A DNA stretch of 33,001 nt, taken from NCBI GenBank assembly GCA_910585625.1, contig CAJUFQ010000035.1:1-33001 (forward strand), in the 5' to 3' direction. The notes beneath the pieces were generated by a model. That model was not told the DNA's origin, searched no databases, and saw nothing but the letters and a program-made list of their open reading frames with translations. Shown piece after piece: positions 15,158 through 23,164 of the stretch. Each line of letters opens with the position of its first letter. Position 1 is the first letter of the stretch. The stretch is from an uncultured Lachnospiraceae bacterium. GTDB lineage: Bacteria; Bacillota; Clostridia; Lachnospirales; Lachnospiraceae. A program made the position numbers and the translations under genes.

Positions 15158-16075
15158 ATGAAAATTGACAGACAGATTGGGATTTTATCTATATTGCTAC
15201 AGAAATCTATCGTGACGGCTCCGTACCTTGCAGAACGGTTTGAGGTTTCCCGGCGGACAATCAGCAGGGATATTGAAGACTTGTGCAAAGCCGGCATCCC
15301 CATCGCCACCAGGCAGGGGGTGAACGGCGGCATATCCATCATGGAAGATTATAAAATCGATAAGACTTTGCTGACGGACACCGAACTTAGGGATGTGCTT
15401 GCCGGGCTGCGCAGCCTGGAAAGCGTAAATACAACAAACCGTTATGGGCAGCTGATGGAAAAGCTGTCAGCGGGGTCTTCTGATTTTATGGCTGGCAATC
15501 AGTCTGTGCTGATCGATCTGTCTTCCTGGTACAAAGACTCGCTTGCTCCCAAAATCGAGCAGATACGCACAGCCATTGAGGATGGCAGGGAGCTTACGTT
15601 CGTGTATTATTCGCCCAAAGGAGAATCTTCGCGCTGCATAGAGCCATATTACCTGATATTCCGCTGGTCAAGCTGGTATGTGTGGGGATGGTGCAAACAG
15701 CGGGAAGATTTTCGTCTGTTCAAGCTTAACCGCATGGAGGAATTGTCGGTCTTGGGGAAAGCATTTGCCAGACGGCCCGGGGTAATGCCGGATTTAAGCA
15801 ACGAGAGGATTTTTCCTGGCGGGATTAAAGTACGGGTTCTTTTTGAGGCGGAATGTGAGTGGCGGCTGATAGAGGAGTTTGGGCGCGGGAGCTTCCAAAA
15901 AAGGGAGGACGGGAGGCTGCTGTTCCAGGCAGATTATACAGATATGGATAACCTGACAAGCTGGCTGCTTACATTTGGGGATAAGGCTATAGTCTTATCC
16001 CCGCCAGAGATAAGGCAGAAGATTTCAGGCATTGCAGAGCGTATCCGAAACAGATACGAAGAAAATTTTGAATGA
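15158..16075 (+). CDS. HTH-WYL transcriptional regulator (YafY-like)
   Basis: Residues 1-60 form a winged helix (IGILSILLQKSIVTAPYLAERFEVSRRTISRDIEDLCKAG) and residues 135-215 a WYL domain. The latter is seen in LTFVYYSPKGESS, RCIEPYYLIFRWSSWYVWGWC and FRLFKLNRMEEL, and a WCX-type C-terminal extension ends near RIRNRYEENF. WYL domains bind small ligands or nucleic acid and control nearby genes. GGGAGGGC precedes the ATG. The next two genes follow with a 15-nt gap from its stop and then a 3-nt gap, so the three form an operon, and a GyrI-like ligand-binding partner fits this. Confidence 0.88.
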   Translation: MKIDRQIGILSILLQKSIVTAPYLAERFEVSRRTISRDIEDLCKAGIPIATRQGVNGGISIMEDYKIDKTLLTDTELRDVLAGLRSLESVNTTNRYGQLMEKLSAGSSDFMAGNQSVLIDLSSWYKDSLAPKIEQIRTAIEDGRELTFVYYSPKGESSRCIEPYYLIFRWSSWYVWGWCKQREDFRLFKLNRMEELSVLGKAFARRPGVMPDLSNERIFPGGIKVRVLFEAECEWRLIEEFGRGSFQKREDGRLLFQADYTDMDNLTSWLLTFGDKAIVLSPPEIRQKISGIAERIRNRYEENFE

Positions 16076-16089
16076 TGGAGGAAGAGCAG

Positions 16090-16452
16090 ATGAGAGATGG
16101 GTGGCTGGATGAATATTTACTGGGCAAACCGGGGGTTACGAAAGACTTTAAAGAGGAATGGAAATGGTTCCGTTACCAGATTGGCGGCAAGATGTTCGCC
16201 GCGCTCTGCCTGGGGGAAGACGGCAATCCTTGCTACATCACGTTGAAGCTGGAACCTTCGGAAGGGGATTTCCTCAGGCAGCAGTACGAGGACATTATTC
16301 CGGGATATTACATGAACAAAATGCATTGGAATTCCGTTAAGCCGGACGGGGCGGTACCTGACGATCTGTTAAGAGATTTGTTAGACAAGTCATACCAGCT
16401 GGTTCTCGGGGGCCTTAGCAAAAAAAAGCAGAAAGAAATCCTGGAGGGCTGA
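16090..16452 (+). CDS. MmcQ/YjbR family protein
   Basis: ATG 16090 is chosen because GGAGG lies 8 nt upstream. The frame is open to 16072, overlapping the WYL stop. The 120-residue protein has the CyaY-like fold pattern of the family: an N-terminal LDEYLLGKPGVTKDFKEEWKWFRYQIGGKMFAALC, then ITLKLEPSEGDFLRQQYEDIIPGYYMNKMHWNSV, and a C-terminal helix LLRDLLDKSYQLV. The YYMNKxHW motif is typical. Members are called DNA-binding by homology but the role is not established. It is the second gene of the WYL operon. Confidence 0.82.
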   Translation: MRDGWLDEYLLGKPGVTKDFKEEWKWFRYQIGGKMFAALCLGEDGNPCYITLKLEPSEGDFLRQQYEDIIPGYYMNKMHWNSVKPDGAVPDDLLRDLLDKSYQLVLGGLSKKKQKEILEG

Positions 16453-16455
16453 GAG

Positions 16456-17088
16456 ATGGCGTTTGATTATAAGAAAGAATATAAAGAGTTTTATATGCCG
16501 AAGAAGAAACCGGCCATTGTGGAAATCCCTCCGATGAATTACATCGCAGTCCGCGGGAAGGGGAATCCCAATGATGAAGGAAGCGAATATAAGGAATCCA
16601 TCGGCCTGCTCTATGCTATTGCCTTTACCATCAAGATGAGCAAGAAAGGGGAGCGTCAGATTGAGGGGTATTTTGATTATGTGGTGCCGCCTTTGGAGGG
16701 GTTCTGGTGGCAGGAAGATGTGCGGGGCATTGACTATGCCCACAAAGAGGATTTCCAGTTCATTTCGGTCATCCGCCTGCCGGATTTTGTGACAAGAGAG
16801 GATTTTGCCTGGGCGATAGGGCAAGCAGAGCAGAAAAAGAAGCAGGACTTTTCGAAAGCAGAATTTTTTGCGTATGAGGAAGGTCTGTGCGTCCAGTGTA
16901 TGCATATCGGTCCTTATGATGACGAGCCGGAGACGGTTAACGCGATGCATGGGTATATGGAAGCGCAGGGATATGAACTGGATATCACGGATAAGCGTCT
17001 GCACCATGAGATTTACTTAAGCGACGCCAGGCGGGTTGCCCCGGAACGTCTTAAGACGGTCATCCGGCATCCAATCCGGCAGAAATAA
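16456..17088 (+). CDS. GyrI-like small-molecule-binding domain protein
   Basis: The 210-residue protein starts MAFDYKKEYKEFYMPKKKPAIVEIPPMNYIAVRGKGNPND and contains EGYFDYVVPPLEGFWW, FQFISVIRLPDFVTREDFAWA and VQCMHIGPYDDEPETVNAMH. These match the GyrI-like/SOUL fold that binds hydrophobic ligands, as in stand-alone relatives of the BmrR ligand domain. HxGPYDxE-type pockets are usual in the family. It ends the WYL operon, three bases after the previous stop, with GGAGGGCTGAGAG before the ATG. A role in xenobiotic sensing together with the WYL protein is an inference. Confidence 0.85.
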   Translation: MAFDYKKEYKEFYMPKKKPAIVEIPPMNYIAVRGKGNPNDEGSEYKESIGLLYAIAFTIKMSKKGERQIEGYFDYVVPPLEGFWWQEDVRGIDYAHKEDFQFISVIRLPDFVTREDFAWAIGQAEQKKKQDFSKAEFFAYEEGLCVQCMHIGPYDDEPETVNAMHGYMEAQGYELDITDKRLHHEIYLSDARRVAPERLKTVIRHPIRQK

Positions 17089-17098
17089 TCGAAGACGC

Positions 17099-17127
17099 TT
17101 TACATCGGCCATATAATTTGTTATACT
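17099..17127 (+). promoter_or_regulatory. sigma-A promoter of the DUF362 gene
   Basis: TTTACA (17099-17104), a 17-bp spacer and TATACT (17122-17127) stand 20 bp before the start codon at 17148, with GGAGGG between. Confidence 0.65.
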
Positions 17128-17147
17128 TGCGCAAATGGAGGGAAAAT

Positions 17148-18266
17148 ATGGAAAAATCAAATGTTTATTTTACATCATTTAAGGCAACCGGGCAGGAAAA
17201 CCTTCTGCAGAAGCTCCACCGCCTGATGAAGACAGCCGGGTTTGAGGAAATTGATTTCCGGGAGAAATACGCGGCGATTAAAATCCATTTTGGCGAGTAC
17301 GGGAACCTGGCGTTCCTGCGTCCGAATTATGCAAGGGTGGTGGCCGACTATGTGAAGGAGTTGGGCGGCAAGCCGTTCCTGACTGACTGCAATACGCTGT
17401 ACGTGGGCAGCAGGAAGAATGCGCTCGACCATCTGGAGACGGCGTATATCAATGGGTTTTCCCCATACCAGATCGGCTGCCATGTAATTATCGGGGATGG
17501 GCTCAAAGGGACGGACGAGGCCCTCGTGCCGATTGATGGGGAATATGTGAAGGAGGCAAAGATTGGTCAGGCAATCATGGATGCAGATGTCTTAATCTCA
17601 CTGACACATTTTAAGGGCCATGAGATGGCAGGCTTCGGAGGGGCTTTGAAAAACCTCGGCATGGGCTGCGGCTCGCGTGCAGGCAAGATGGAGCAGCACT
17701 GCGACGGCAAGCCCAGCGTGAATGACTCTGCTTGCGTGGGCTGCGGAGCATGTCAGAAAATCTGCGCCCATGACGCGCCGGAGATTGCAAAGGGGAAGGC
17801 CGTAATCGACCATGGCAAGTGCGTAGGCTGCGGAAGATGCCTTGCCGTTTGTCCCCAAGATGCAATAGCGGCAGATTTCCATGATTCGCTTGCCGTACTG
17901 AACTGCAAGATAGCGGAGTACAGTTACGCAGTGTGCAAAGACCGCCCCTGTTTCCACGTTTCCTTAATCTGCGACGTATCGCCGAACTGTGACTGCCATG
18001 CAGAGAATGACATTCCGATTATCCCGGATGTCGGTATGCTTGCTTCTTTCGATCCGGTTGCGCTGGATCAGGCGTGTGCGGATCTCTGCAACAAGATGGA
18101 GCCGATTGAGAACAGCGTGCTGGATAAAAATATCAAAGAGCTGCATGATGACAATGATCATGACCACTTCCATATGACGCATCCGGATACGGAGTGGAAG
18201 AGCTGCATTGCCCATGCGGTAAAAATCGGGCTGGGGACGGATCGATATGAACTGGTTCAGATATAG
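17148..18266 (+). CDS. DUF362 domain protein with two ferredoxin-type 4Fe-4S clusters
   Basis: The start at 17148 is supported by GGAGGG 7 nt upstream. The frame is open 10 codons further back, into the promoter. The 372-residue protein has a DUF362 N-terminal part (AIKIHFGEYGNLAFLRPNYAR, LTDCNTLY, HFKGHEMAGFGGALKNLGMGC). It is followed at about residues 194-235 by two cluster motifs, CVGCGACQKIC and CVGCGRCLAVCP. The C-terminal part has CDVSPNCDCH, DVGMLASFDPVALDQA and a histidine/aspartate-rich stretch DDNDHDHFH. Family members are cytoplasmic iron-sulfur proteins of unsettled function. It is monocistronic between its own promoter and a terminator. Confidence 0.88.
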   Translation: MEKSNVYFTSFKATGQENLLQKLHRLMKTAGFEEIDFREKYAAIKIHFGEYGNLAFLRPNYARVVADYVKELGGKPFLTDCNTLYVGSRKNALDHLETAYINGFSPYQIGCHVIIGDGLKGTDEALVPIDGEYVKEAKIGQAIMDADVLISLTHFKGHEMAGFGGALKNLGMGCGSRAGKMEQHCDGKPSVNDSACVGCGACQKICAHDAPEIAKGKAVIDHGKCVGCGRCLAVCPQDAIAADFHDSLAVLNCKIAEYSYAVCKDRPCFHVSLICDVSPNCDCHAENDIPIIPDVGMLASFDPVALDQACADLCNKMEPIENSVLDKNIKELHDDNDHDHFHMTHPDTEWKSCIAHAVKIGLGTDRYELVQI

Positions 18267-18300
18267 AACGTTACCCAACTTTTGTATATAGGAGCGTATC

Positions 18301-18327
18301 AGGGCCGCCGGCTTAGCCGGTGGCCCT
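18301..18327 (+). terminator. GC-rich terminator hairpin
   Basis: A 12-bp stem (18301-18312 with 18316-18327, one G-T pair) around TTA is followed by a short, weak T-run (GGTTTCTG). It lies 35 bp after the DUF362 stop. The poor T-tract means termination may be partial. Confidence 0.65.
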
Positions 18328-18576
18328 GGTTTCTGTGACAGGCAAATTTCTGCCTGTGTTGGCGGTGCGGCCGTTTGCGCAACAAAATAGCAACAGAATT
18401 TGTGCAGAAACTATAAAAAAGAAATGCCATCTTTGGACATAATTGATATTATTTCTAAAATAGAACGTTCTATAATTGTAAATAGAACCATAAATTGCGC
18501 AGAATTGCGCATGAATGATTCCGCAGCTATTGGTGCATATGGAACGTATGCAGCATCCACAGAGAGGAAGGGGAAA
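18328..18576 (+). promoter_or_regulatory. leader with palindrome and tandem repeat before the secreted protein
   Basis: ATAGAACGTTCTAT (18460-18473) is a perfect 14-bp palindrome. A third half-site ATAGAAC follows at 18482-18488. TATAAT at 18471-18476 overlaps it, a possible -10 without a convincing -35. Directly after come two tandem 10-mers, AATTGCGCAG and AATTGCGCAT (18493-18512). A 7-bp hairpin ACAGGCA/TGCCTGT lies at 18338-18357. The arrangement suggests a regulator operator over the promoter. No gene is seen here. Confidence 0.45.
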
Positions 18577-18663
18577 ATGAAGAAATTTGTAAGCAAATTA
18601 TTGGCGCTTGCCATGTCAGCTTCGCTGTTGTCTGGTTTTTCACAGCCGGCGTTTACCAGGTGA
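18577..18663 (+). CDS. signal peptide reading frame, out of frame with the large secreted protein
   Basis: GAGGAAGGGG precedes ATG 18577, the only good start for the downstream protein. The 28 codons encode a clear Sec signal (MKKFVSKLLALAMSASLLSG, then FSQPAF) but end at TGA 18661-18663. The body frame just upstream of 18660 reads VYQ. One missing G in CCGGC/GTTTAC would join SQPA to VYQVIGIPYDFD and place an A-x-A-like cleavage site at the junction. The gap is therefore one base. Confidence 0.7.
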   Translation: MKKFVSKLLALAMSASLLSGFSQPAFTR

Positions 18664-21600
18664 TAGGGATTCCCTATGACTTTGACGCCAAAGAGAATAA
18701 GCCGGAAAATGTCAGCGCAGTAGCGCAGATTGTGACTTTGGATGACTGGCAGGAAGTAAAACAGGATTTGCAGATTCCAGCGCCGGTCACTGTGCCAAAT
18801 GGCGAGTTTGACAATGCCGATTTCAGTGAGGCAGATTGGAGGGTCTCTGCTGGCTCCACAGGTGTGACGCAGAAAGTGGAAACGAAAAATAACCATTCCG
18901 GCGCAAATCGTTTTCGGATTTGGCTGGATAAAGACTATCAGTTTGACGTGTCCCAGACATTAGCAGAACTCAAAGCCGGAACCCATATGATAAGCTTTGC
19001 GGTAAATGCCGGAGACTTTGGGGAAAACGATGAGTTCTATGCCTATGCGAAAGACGGGCATGGAAATATCCTTACGCAGGAACCCATCCGCGCTACTGCG
19101 GAGGGAGCATGGGAAATAGCCGGGATGACGCTCGAGGTCTCAGATTCCCCGGTTGCCGTAGGATTTTCCGGAAAGTTCACGGCCGGGGCATGGGCAAATA
19201 TCGACGAATTCCGTATGGGCAGGCTTGAAGAGGCGGAAGCCTTTACTAAAGCCCGGCTTAAGGCGTTGCTGGAAGAGGCCGATGGCCTGAAAGCGGCAGA
19301 TGCAGATATCCAGAACGATATTTTCTGGAGGGATACGGAGGGAAAATTCATTTACTCACAGGGAGGCGGCATTTTTAAGTTTGGCGATACATACTACTGG
19401 TACGGCGTGAAGTATGAAGAGGCAGAGAAATATGCGCAAGACCCGACGACAGGGCCTTATAAGACAGATCCATCGCCGAAATTCTTAGGCGTTACCTGTT
19501 ATTCTTCCAAGAATCTTGTGGACTGGAAGAACGAAGGGGTTGTCGTGGACCGGGCAGAAGTCACGGCCAGACCTGAGATGAATAACCAGGAAGCTGCCTG
19601 GGTAGGACGCCTTGGCGTAGCTAAAGTCGGGGAAAAATATGCATTGCTGGTGCAGCACGAATGCCCGGACGAGGATAATTCCCTGGATGGCAATATGGAC
19701 ACAGACAAATGGACGGTGCATGAAAACAATAACTATGTGAAAAACGGAAGCTTTGACGCAGACCGCGTGGCAGCGACTCAGCTTGCAGGCTGGACGAATA
19801 CGGTCAGCAAGGGGAATTCCCCAATCAATAATAATGAAGATGAGGTGACTGGAAAATATGCCCTCAGGTTAGGGGACTCGGTAGATTTTGATTGTAAAGT
19901 TTCACAAACCATTACGCAGGATACCGCGACTGCGGATGCCGTGGTTCTGCCGGACGGAACCTACAGCCTGACGGCGAAAGTGAAAAACAGCGGGGCGTTT
20001 GACGAGCTGAGTATGTATGCGAAGTCAGGCAGCTTGACGAAGAAAGCAATCATCACGCAGGCGCATACGGCCTATACAGAAGTTACGCTCAGAGATGTCA
20101 CTGTGTCAGGCGGGAAGGCAGAAATCGGCTTTATCGCAAAAGGCAGCGCCAAGGCGTCTGTTCTCGTAGATGACGTAGCGTTGGTACGTTCCCGGGAGCA
20201 GAGCGCGGATACGGAGAGCATTGCCGTGCCTGTTTCTTCGGATGTGGCAAAAGATGTGGCCATTACTGTGGCGGCAGAAGATGGGACAGTTGCCTATATT
20301 TATGAGGGGCAACTTGAAATCGGGAAGCATTCGTATGCCATCACGCCTGTCAAGGCTGGGACTTATACAGTAACAGTGGCAGTAAATGCATGTGAGATTC
20401 AGGGAGCGGCCCGGAAAGTGACAGTGACGGCAGGGCAGCCGGCACAAGTGCCGGAAGTCATGGTCTTCAACCAAGGCGGGAACATAGAAGGGAAGGTTGT
20501 AGATGGAAACGGTACAGGTATCGCCGGGGTTACTGTCACGCTCATGAAGGGAGAGCAATCTATTCAGATTAAAACAAAAGACGACGGGACATTCGGCGTT
20601 TCCGATATTTTGGCCGGCACATATACCATCCGTCTCGAAAAGGAAGGATATGTCTCACCAGAGCAGAAAACCGTGGCAGTGGAAGTTGGGAAAACGGCAA
20701 CGCTGGCAGACCAGGCCATGCAAAGCGCGATGGGTACGGTAACCGGGAAGGTCAGGAATATAGACGGAACGCCTGCCGGCAACGCGACAGTGACGCTGCG
20801 CGGTTGCAAGACCAAAAGCAGCGACCGGCGTTACACAGTCCAGGCAGATGCAGAAGGGACATACCGCGTACCTGTCATAGAGGACACCTATCAGGTTCTT
20901 GCCTCGAAAGAGGGAGTAAACGTCCAGGGAGTTTCTTTGGAAAAATTCGTTGTAGAGAGAAATAAATCCTATACGGCAGATGTGATGATTCCCGAGGCAG
21001 CCGCAGTTCCGAATGGGGATTTCGAGCGAGAATTAAACGCGGCTACGGACTGGAGCAACAACGGAACCAGAGGAAAATGGACCAACCGGGCGGCAGATGT
21101 GCTTTCCGGCAAAGGAGGATACAACATCTGGGACGGAAGAGCTGATTTTACGGTGGATTTGAGCCAGACACTTAAGGATCTTGAGAATGGCACATATGTG
21201 GTGAATGTCAAGGCTGATTCCGGGTTTCAGGCAGAAGACGAACTTTACGTCTATGCAAAGGATGCGGCGGGAACATTGCTTGCGCGGGAAGACATTCCCA
21301 ATATCAGCATTGATAAGAAGGGCGAGGTCATCGGCATTGTGGCAGAAGTGAAAGACGGCACGCTTACTATCGGCCTGTCCGGCAGCATGTCGGGCGGCGC
21401 GTGGTCCCATGTGGATGACTTCTGCGTCGGCAGGATTGAACACATAAATACTGGCGTCGAGGAAGAAAAAATCGACATCAGCAAAGCAAAGATCGCTGCC
21501 ATACCGACACAGGTATATACTGGCAAGCCGCTCATACCGGCAGTGAAAGTGACTTACGAGGATAAAATCCTGGTGAACGGCCAAGATTACAAACTTTCCT

Positions 21601-22136
21601 ACAAGAATAATAAGAATATCGGCACGGCAACAGTGACGGTTGCCGGGATAGGCCGGTACGAGAAGAGCTTGAGCGGAAAATTCACGATTACGGTCAAAAA
21701 GAACAAAATCTATATAGCCGGAGATTATAAGTATAGGATTACAGACCCCAAAGCGAACGGAAAGGGAACCGTTGCAGTGATTGGCGGTAAGAATAAGAGT
21801 TTAAAGAGCGTGAAAGTCAGCCACATAGTGAAAATCGGCGGCAAGAAATTCAAGATAACTTCTGTCGGCAAGAATGCATTCAAGGGCTATAAAAAACTGG
21901 GCAGCGTGACGCTCGGGAAAAATGTGGCAAAGATTGAGGCCGGGGCTTTTGAAAAATGTGGGAAGCTGAAAAAAATTAAAATCGGAGGCACGGCTTTAAA
22001 GAGCGTCGGCAAGAACGCTATCAAGGGAATTGGCAAGAAAGCGGTCATCCAGTGCCCGAAAAAACAGCTGGCAAAATATATGAAGCTTTTTAAGGCATCA
22101 ACCGGCTATAAGAAAACCATGAAAGTGAAGAAGTGA
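18660..22136 (+). CDS. large secreted multidomain protein with truncated GH43-like domain
   Basis: The frame of 1,158 codons starts at a GTG with no ribosome binding site, because its real start is the out-of-frame signal at 18577. Domains in order: CBM4/9-like module (about 45-190), GH43 blade (about 220-332, GGGIFKFGDTYYWYGVKYE), second carbohydrate-binding-like module (362-510), a linker domain, and two carboxypeptidase-regulatory-like repeats (about 605-770, NIEGKVVDGNGTGIAGVTVTL). Then come a third CBM-like module (783-927), an Ig-like repeat (937-1015, YTGKPLIPAVKVTY) and a BspA-type leucine-rich tail (1054-1120, AFKGYKKLGSVTLGKNV). Modules one and three are related to each other. The GH43 propeller lacks about four blades, so hydrolase activity is unlikely. 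No LPxTG anchor is present. A role in binding glycans is an inference. Confidence 0.75.
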   Translation: MIGIPYDFDAKENKPENVSAVAQIVTLDDWQEVKQDLQIPAPVTVPNGEFDNADFSEADWRVSAGSTGVTQKVETKNNHSGANRFRIWLDKDYQFDVSQTLAELKAGTHMISFAVNAGDFGENDEFYAYAKDGHGNILTQEPIRATAEGAWEIAGMTLEVSDSPVAVGFSGKFTAGAWANIDEFRMGRLEEAEAFTKARLKALLEEADGLKAADADIQNDIFWRDTEGKFIYSQGGGIFKFGDTYYWYGVKYEEAEKYAQDPTTGPYKTDPSPKFLGVTCYSSKNLVDWKNEGVVVDRAEVTARPEMNNQEAAWVGRLGVAKVGEKYALLVQHECPDEDNSLDGNMDTDKWTVHENNNYVKNGSFDADRVAATQLAGWTNTVSKGNSPINNNEDEVTGKYALRLGDSVDFDCKVSQTITQDTATADAVVLPDGTYSLTAKVKNSGAFDELSMYAKSGSLTKKAIITQAHTAYTEVTLRDVTVSGGKAEIGFIAKGSAKASVLVDDVALVRSREQSADTESIAVPVSSDVAKDVAITVAAEDGTVAYIYEGQLEIGKHSYAITPVKAGTYTVTVAVNACEIQGAARKVTVTAGQPAQVPEVMVFNQGGNIEGKVVDGNGTGIAGVTVTLMKGEQSIQIKTKDDGTFGVSDILAGTYTIRLEKEGYVSPEQKTVAVEVGKTATLADQAMQSAMGTVTGKVRNIDGTPAGNATVTLRGCKTKSSDRRYTVQADAEGTYRVPVIEDTYQVLASKEGVNVQGVSLEKFVVERNKSYTADVMIPEAAAVPNGDFERELNAATDWSNNGTRGKWTNRAADVLSGKGGYNIWDGRADFTVDLSQTLKDLENGTYVVNVKADSGFQAEDELYVYAKDAAGTLLAREDIPNISIDKKGEVIGIVAEVKDGTLTIGLSGSMSGGAWSHVDDFCVGRIEHINTGVEEEKIDISKAKIAAIPTQVYTGKPLIPAVKVTYEDKILVNGQDYKLSYKNNKNIGTATVTVAGIGRYEKSLSGKFTITVKKNKIYIAGDYKYRITDPKANGKGTVAVIGGKNKSLKSVKVSHIVKIGGKKFKITSVGKNAFKGYKKLGSVTLGKNVAKIEAGAFEKCGKLKKIKIGGTALKSVGKNAIKGIGKKAVIQCPKKQLAKYMKLFKASTGYKKTMKVKK

Positions 22137-22194
22137 AAATCCTGTTGACAGATTGGCGGCGGGAGAGTAGAATGTAACCGTAAAGAGAATAAAG

Positions 22195-22338
22195 TTCTTC
22201 AGGGCAGGGTGCCCATCCCACTTATGAGGATGGAATTCCCGACCGACGGTGATACCTCGCAGAGGGCAAGTCCGTGAGCCGTAAGGCATGATTTGGTGAG
22301 AATCCAAAGCCGACAGTACAGTCTGGATGGGAGAAGAA
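22195..22338 (+). promoter_or_regulatory. FMN riboswitch (RFN element)
   Basis: The conserved RFN core is readable: TTCTTC and AGGGCAGGGTG at the 5' side, AATTCCCGACCGACGGTGAT, GAGCC, GATTTGGTGAGAATCC, GCCGACAGTACAGTCTGGAT and GAGAAGAA at the end. P1 pairs 22195-22200 with 22333-22338. The P2 loop carries an added hairpin (CCATCC/GGATGG). FMN binding should favour the terminator at 22371 and shut off the ribU-ribDEBAH transcript. The promoter upstream is not clear. Confidence 0.95.
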
Positions 22339-22370
22339 ATCGTATTAGCATATATGCAAGGAATGGCATC

Positions 22371-22411
22371 AATGCCCTGAATCTATCCAGATTCAGGGCA
22401 TTTCATTATCT
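22371..22411 (+). terminator. riboswitch-controlled intrinsic terminator
   Basis: A 14-bp perfect stem (22371-22384 with 22389-22402) around ATCC is followed by TTCATTATCTT. Just before it GGCA-TCAA-TGCC (22365-22376) can pair with the beginning of the 5' arm and so compete with the terminator. This is the expression platform of the FMN riboswitch. Confidence 0.85.
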
Positions 22412-22464
22412 TACTAGGAAAGACAATAAATAATATACGCACTCGTGCGAAAGGAGATCTGAAC

Positions 22465-23079
22465 ATGGATATCAATCCACAAATCAATACAAAGCGTGCA
22501 GATGCCTGGAAACTGACGATGACGGCAATGCTTTCTGCGATTGCCTTCGTGCTGATGTTCCTGGAGTTTTCAGTCCCCATTATGCCTCCGTTCATTAAGA
22601 TGGATTTGTCCGATCTTCCGGAACTGATTGGGGCGTTTGCCATGGGCCCTGTCAGCGGCGTGGCTATCTGCTTGATTAAAAATCTTCTGCATTTATTGAT
22701 GTCTACGACCGGGGGTGTCGGAGAACTGTCCAATTTCTTGCTTGGCGTGTGTTTCGTGCTTCCGGCAGGGCTGGTTTATCAGAGACGGAAAGGGAAGAAG
22801 AGCGCAATCGTGGGAGCCATGCTGGGAGCTGTGCTGATGGCGGCAGCCAGCATTGTCTCAAATTATTATATCGTATACCCGTTTTACTATAACTTCATGG
22901 CAGAAGACGCCATTCTGGCAGCGTACCAGGCAATTTTACCGGGAGTCAGGGATATCCTGCAATGCCTGATTGTGTTTAATGCGCCGTTTACGCTGATGAA
23001 AGGGCTGTTCAGCGTGGTGATTACAGTACTGATATACAAACATATCTCACCGTTTTTAAAGGGGACGAACCGCAGCTGA
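22465..23079 (+). CDS. ribU: riboflavin ECF transporter substrate-binding component RibU
   Basis: The 204-residue protein starts after AAAGGAG and has six predicted membrane segments (for example MLSAIAFVLMFLEF, LPELIGAFAMGPVSGVAIC, FLLGVCFVLPAGLVY, IVGAMLGAVLMAAASIV). The IKMDLSDLPELIGAFAMGP stretch is the RibU signature near the N-terminus. RibU binds riboflavin and works with the shared EcfT/EcfA1/EcfA2 energising module, which is not in this window. Its position as first gene behind the FMN riboswitch fits uptake and synthesis under one control. Confidence 0.93.
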   Translation: MDINPQINTKRADAWKLTMTAMLSAIAFVLMFLEFSVPIMPPFIKMDLSDLPELIGAFAMGPVSGVAICLIKNLLHLLMSTTGGVGELSNFLLGVCFVLPAGLVYQRRKGKKSAIVGAMLGAVLMAAASIVSNYYIVYPFYYNFMAEDAILAAYQAILPGVRDILQCLIVFNAPFTLMKGLFSVVITVLIYKHISPFLKGTNRS

Positions 23080-23164
23080 CGATGCGCTTTACGTTCGATT
23101 GTTGCAGCAGAGAAGAGAATGGGTTTCTGCCTGATTGGCGTGGCAGAGAAGAAAGGAAGGGCAG

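Noticed and set aside
16390..17007. 205-codon minus-strand frame
   Set aside because: It lies exactly opposite the GyrI-like gene and is a shadow of its codon pattern.
19317..19660. Functional GH43 glycosidase
   Set aside because: Only about 110 of roughly 290 residues of the propeller are present, so an active enzyme is not supported.
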